From Candidatus Margulisiibacteriota bacterium (lineage in GTDB: Bacteria > Margulisbacteria > Termititenacia > Termititenacales > Termititenacaceae), in contig JAITIE010000022.1 of NCBI GenBank assembly GCA_031279615.1, positions 1 through 6,854 on the forward strand: 6,854 nt of DNA, given 5' to 3'. Below, piece after piece: positions 5,563 to 6,854 of the stretch (within the stretch, counting starts at the first letter, position 1; each line of letters opens with the position of its first letter). A program made the translations under genes and the position numbers. A model generated the notes under the pieces. It saw only the letters and a list, made by a program, of their open reading frames with translations, did not search any database and was not told the DNA's origin.

Positions 5563-5781
5563 ATGCAACACCCTAGTATAGACAAACGTTTTGGCCAGCG
5601 CCTAAGAGAATTACGCGAAAAAATCCCCCAATCCGTCAATATGTTCGGCTACGAAAATGACCTTACACCGGCCACCGTCAGCCGCATTGAAAACGGCATT
5701 CACAGCCCGCGCTTAAGAACACTCCAAAAAATCGCCGAAGCTCTGGGGTTGTCTTTAAGCGAACTCTTGCAGGGATTATAA
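5563..5781 (+). CDS. XRE-family helix-turn-helix transcriptional regulator
   Basis: 72 residues, essentially one Cro/C1-type DNA-binding domain: RFGQRLRELREK (9-20), a turn region through TPATVSRIENGIHSPR (35-50) and the closing helix TLQKIAEALGLSLSELL (53-69). Such stand-alone proteins are typical repressors of phage genes, toxin-antitoxin loci or restriction-modification loci, and act as dimers. There is no sensor, peptidase or toxin domain. It is divergent from the collar gene with an 82-base shared region containing ATTACG repeats, which suggests autoregulation and control of that gene. Its stop lies eight bases from the stop of the convergent 119-residue gene. No Shine-Dalgarno sequence precedes the ATG. 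The domain is clear; its target is inferred from position. Confidence 0.9.
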   Translation: MQHPSIDKRFGQRLRELREKIPQSVNMFGYENDLTPATVSRIENGIHSPRLRTLQKIAEALGLSLSELLQGL

Positions 5782-5789
5782 AAAACCAG

Positions 5790-6149
5790 CTAACCCTCCG
5801 CCCTCTCGACCAGCTCCAGCACCTGATAATCCCACAACGCCTTGACCGGCTTAGCTACGCGCTCCAGCGCGATTTTGAGCGTATATTTCCGGCTGGAACG
5901 CCGGGCATAGCTGATACTGACGCAGGTGCTTTCACTGTTGAGCAGTGCAAGCAGCAGGCGCCGCGACAAATACGGAAAAAGCAAACGCAGCAGACTGAAA
6001 AATTTTCCGCGTTTATCCTCCGGCAAATCCCTATAGCCAAAAAGCGCCAGCGCGCAATTGGGCAGCTCGCTGTAAGCGGAAATTTCTATCTCGCGGGTGT
6101 ACAGCGTGGCGCGAAATGGCGGATGAGCGTAAGCTTTTATTTTGCGCAT
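5790..6149 (-). CDS. Hypothetical protein, 119 residues, no recognised family
   Basis: I do not recognise this protein. It has no signal peptide. The hydrophobic stretch KFFSLLRLLFPYLSRRLLLALL (49-70) is broken by RR and looks amphipathic rather than membrane-spanning. The N-terminal third (IKAYAHPPFRATLYTREIEISAY) and C-terminal third (CVSISYARRSSRKYTLKIALERV) look beta-rich. The whole suggests a small, basic, soluble alpha/beta protein. Support for a real gene: an ATG at 6149-6147 with AGGAG eight bases upstream, a plausible promoter, and tight convergent packing against the XRE gene. It is divergent from pyrF across an 88-base region with a perfect palindrome. It could belong to the adjacent phage-like cassette or be an independent lineage-specific gene. 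Confidence 0.7.
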   Translation of the reverse strand: MRKIKAYAHPPFRATLYTREIEISAYSELPNCALALFGYRDLPEDKRGKFFSLLRLLFPYLSRRLLLALLNSESTCVSISYARRSSRKYTLKIALERVAKPVKALWDYQVLELVERAEG

Positions 6150-6174
6150 AATTCTTGCTCCTAAATTTTATTGT

Positions 6175-6203
6175 CTTATAGATATCGTCAGCAGGGCGCA
6201 AAA
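6175..6203 (-). promoter_or_regulatory. Candidate promoter of the 119-residue gene
   Basis: Reading leftward, TTTTGC (6203-6198) and TATAAG (6180-6175) are 17 bases apart. Both are partial matches. The start near 6168 would give a leader of about 20 bases holding the AGGAG ribosome site. The -35 overlaps the left arm of the 6200-6219 palindrome. Confidence 0.4.
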
Positions 6204-6219
6204 ATTTCAAGAAATTTTT
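6200..6219. promoter_or_regulatory. Perfect 20-base palindrome between divergent genes, putative operator
   Basis: AAAAATTTC (6200-6208) and GAAATTTTT (6211-6219) form a perfect 9-base inverted repeat with a 2-base spacer. It overlaps the predicted -35 regions of both pyrF (plus) and the 119-residue gene (minus). It is too AT-rich and has too small a loop to act as a terminator, and it lies between starts rather than ends, so an operator is the better reading. The binding protein is unknown. Confidence 0.5.
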
Positions 6220-6231
6220 CTATGTTATAAT
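6205..6231 (+). promoter_or_regulatory. pyrF promoter
   Basis: A perfect TATAAT (6226-6231) ends six bases before the GTG start codon. This places transcription initiation on or within a base of the GTG itself and predicts a leaderless mRNA. TTTCAA (6205-6210) is a possible -35 at a short 15-base spacing, inside the palindrome. No PyrR-type attenuator or leader RNA can exist if this start is used. Confidence 0.6.
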
Positions 6232-6237
6232 GCCGCC

Positions 6238-6854
6238 GTGAATAAATTTTTAGCCAAAATAAACGCGCGAATTCAGGAGAAAAAAACTTTGGTCTGCGTG
6301 GGGCTGGACCCGGACCGCGAAAAACTGCCGGAAAAATTCCGCCGCGCGGCCGAGCCAATCTTAGAATTTAACAAGCACATCATTGACGCGACACGCGATC
6401 TGGCGGCCTGCTACAAGCCCAATCTGGCTTTTTACGAAATGCACGGCCTGGCCGGACTGCAAGCATTGGCCGCCACGCTTAAGTATATTCCGGTGGAAAT
6501 ACCGGTCATTCTCGATGCCAAACGCGGCGACATCGGCAACACTTCCCGGGCCTATGCCCAAGCGGTTTTTACGGAATTCGGCGCGGATGCCGTGACACTC
6601 GCGCCCTATATGGGCGAGGACTCCATCACGCCTTTTTTGGAATACCAGGAAAAATACAGTTTCGTCCTTTGCCTGACCAGCAACAAAGGCGCGCAGGACT
6701 TTCAAAAGCCGGAGCTGTATAAAAAAGTCGCCGCCAAGATCCAGGAATGGCACGGCCGTTACGGCAACTGCGGCGCGGTGGCCGGAGCCACCCACCCGCA
6801 GGAAATCCGCGGCATCCGCGAGATAATCACCGACGCGTTCCTGCTGATACCCGG
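6238..6854 (+). CDS. pyrF: Orotidine 5'-phosphate decarboxylase, type 2 (3' end outside window)
   Basis: Converts OMP to UMP, the last step of de novo pyrimidine synthesis. 205 codons are visible and the frame is still open; the window stops at LLIP, just where the LIPGxG phosphate-binding loop should begin. Motifs seen: VGLDPD (21-26), FNKHIIDAT (44-52), YKPNLAFYE (59-67) with Lys60, the catalytic block LDAKRGDIGNTS (92-103) with Asp93, Lys95 and Asp98, then GADAVTLAPYMGEDS (115-129) and LCLTSNKGAQDFQ (144-156). This pattern is the longer type-2 subfamily, not the E. coli form. The GTG at 6238 was chosen because it gives the normal N-terminal length and there is no in-frame ATG until residue 68. 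No Shine-Dalgarno sequence is present, and a -10 box lies immediately upstream. Confidence 0.95.
   Translation, partial: MNKFLAKINARIQEKKTLVCVGLDPDREKLPEKFRRAAEPILEFNKHIIDATRDLAACYKPNLAFYEMHGLAGLQALAATLKYIPVEIPVILDAKRGDIGNTSRAYAQAVFTEFGADAVTLAPYMGEDSITPFLEYQEKYSFVLCLTSNKGAQDFQKPELYKKVAAKIQEWHGRYGNCGAVAGATHPQEIRGIREIITDAFLLIP

Noticed and set aside
4866..5789. Diversity-generating retroelement or recombinational switch acting on the collar gene
   Set aside because: I see no template repeat, reverse transcriptase, recombinase or inverted repeats flanking the 3' part of the gene.
4862..5789. Attachment-site direct repeats flanking the collar/XRE cassette
   Set aside because: By eye there is no convincing direct repeat shared by the two junctions, and no integrase or tRNA gene is nearby.
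1..6854. tRNA, rRNA, CRISPR array or riboswitch
   Set aside because: No cloverleaf, no regularly spaced repeat series and no recognisable riboswitch core were found. The largest gene-free gap (411-736) is accounted for by promoters and the structured repeat.

Overview
The window looks like chromosome from an uncultivated, gene-dense bacterium of moderate to high GC. Housekeeping genes (tlyA, purC, pyrF) sit next to a PspF-like sigma-54 activator, a small heat-shock protein and two small envelope proteins. I cannot name the phylum from sequence alone. The long-form PurC, type-2 PyrF and mixed translation signals would fit several poorly cultured lineages (Margulisbacteria/Saganbacteria or Elusimicrobia-like), but this is only a guess.

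Layout: (i) 1-410, minus strand, Hsp20 chaperone cut by the window edge. (ii) 411-736, a gene-free stretch with candidate hsp20 control sequences, a highly structured inverted-repeat element (527-650) and a near-consensus promoter. (iii) 737-3340, plus strand: sigma-54 activator without a receiver domain, a classical short-chain dehydrogenase and the TlyA rRNA 2'-O-methyltransferase, with gaps of only 20 and 10 bases. (iv) 3358-3833, minus strand: a YtxH-family protein and a 62-residue single-span membrane protein, translationally coupled. (v) 3980-4861, purC. (vi) 4866-5781: a solitary phage tail-collar-domain protein (minus) divergent from a 72-residue XRE regulator (plus), sharing a control region with ATTACG repeats. 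(vii) 5790-6149, minus strand: an unrecognised 119-residue protein. (viii) 6238-6854, pyrF, cut by the window edge.

Two things stand out. First, all five minus-strand genes have a clear Shine-Dalgarno sequence, while all six plus-strand genes lack one. Several of the latter have a -10-like hexamer only 6-9 bases before the start codon, which predicts leaderless or near-leaderless mRNAs. Second, both divergent gene pairs around the two uncharacterised loci (XRE/collar and pyrF/119-aa protein) carry a perfect inverted repeat over the predicted -35 regions. The collar/XRE pair is the only phage-like material. Its collar gene is visibly less GC-rich than its neighbours and looks like an acquired, self-regulated cassette.

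Most functional calls rest on motifs read directly from the translations. Promoter and operator calls come from visual matching and are inferential.
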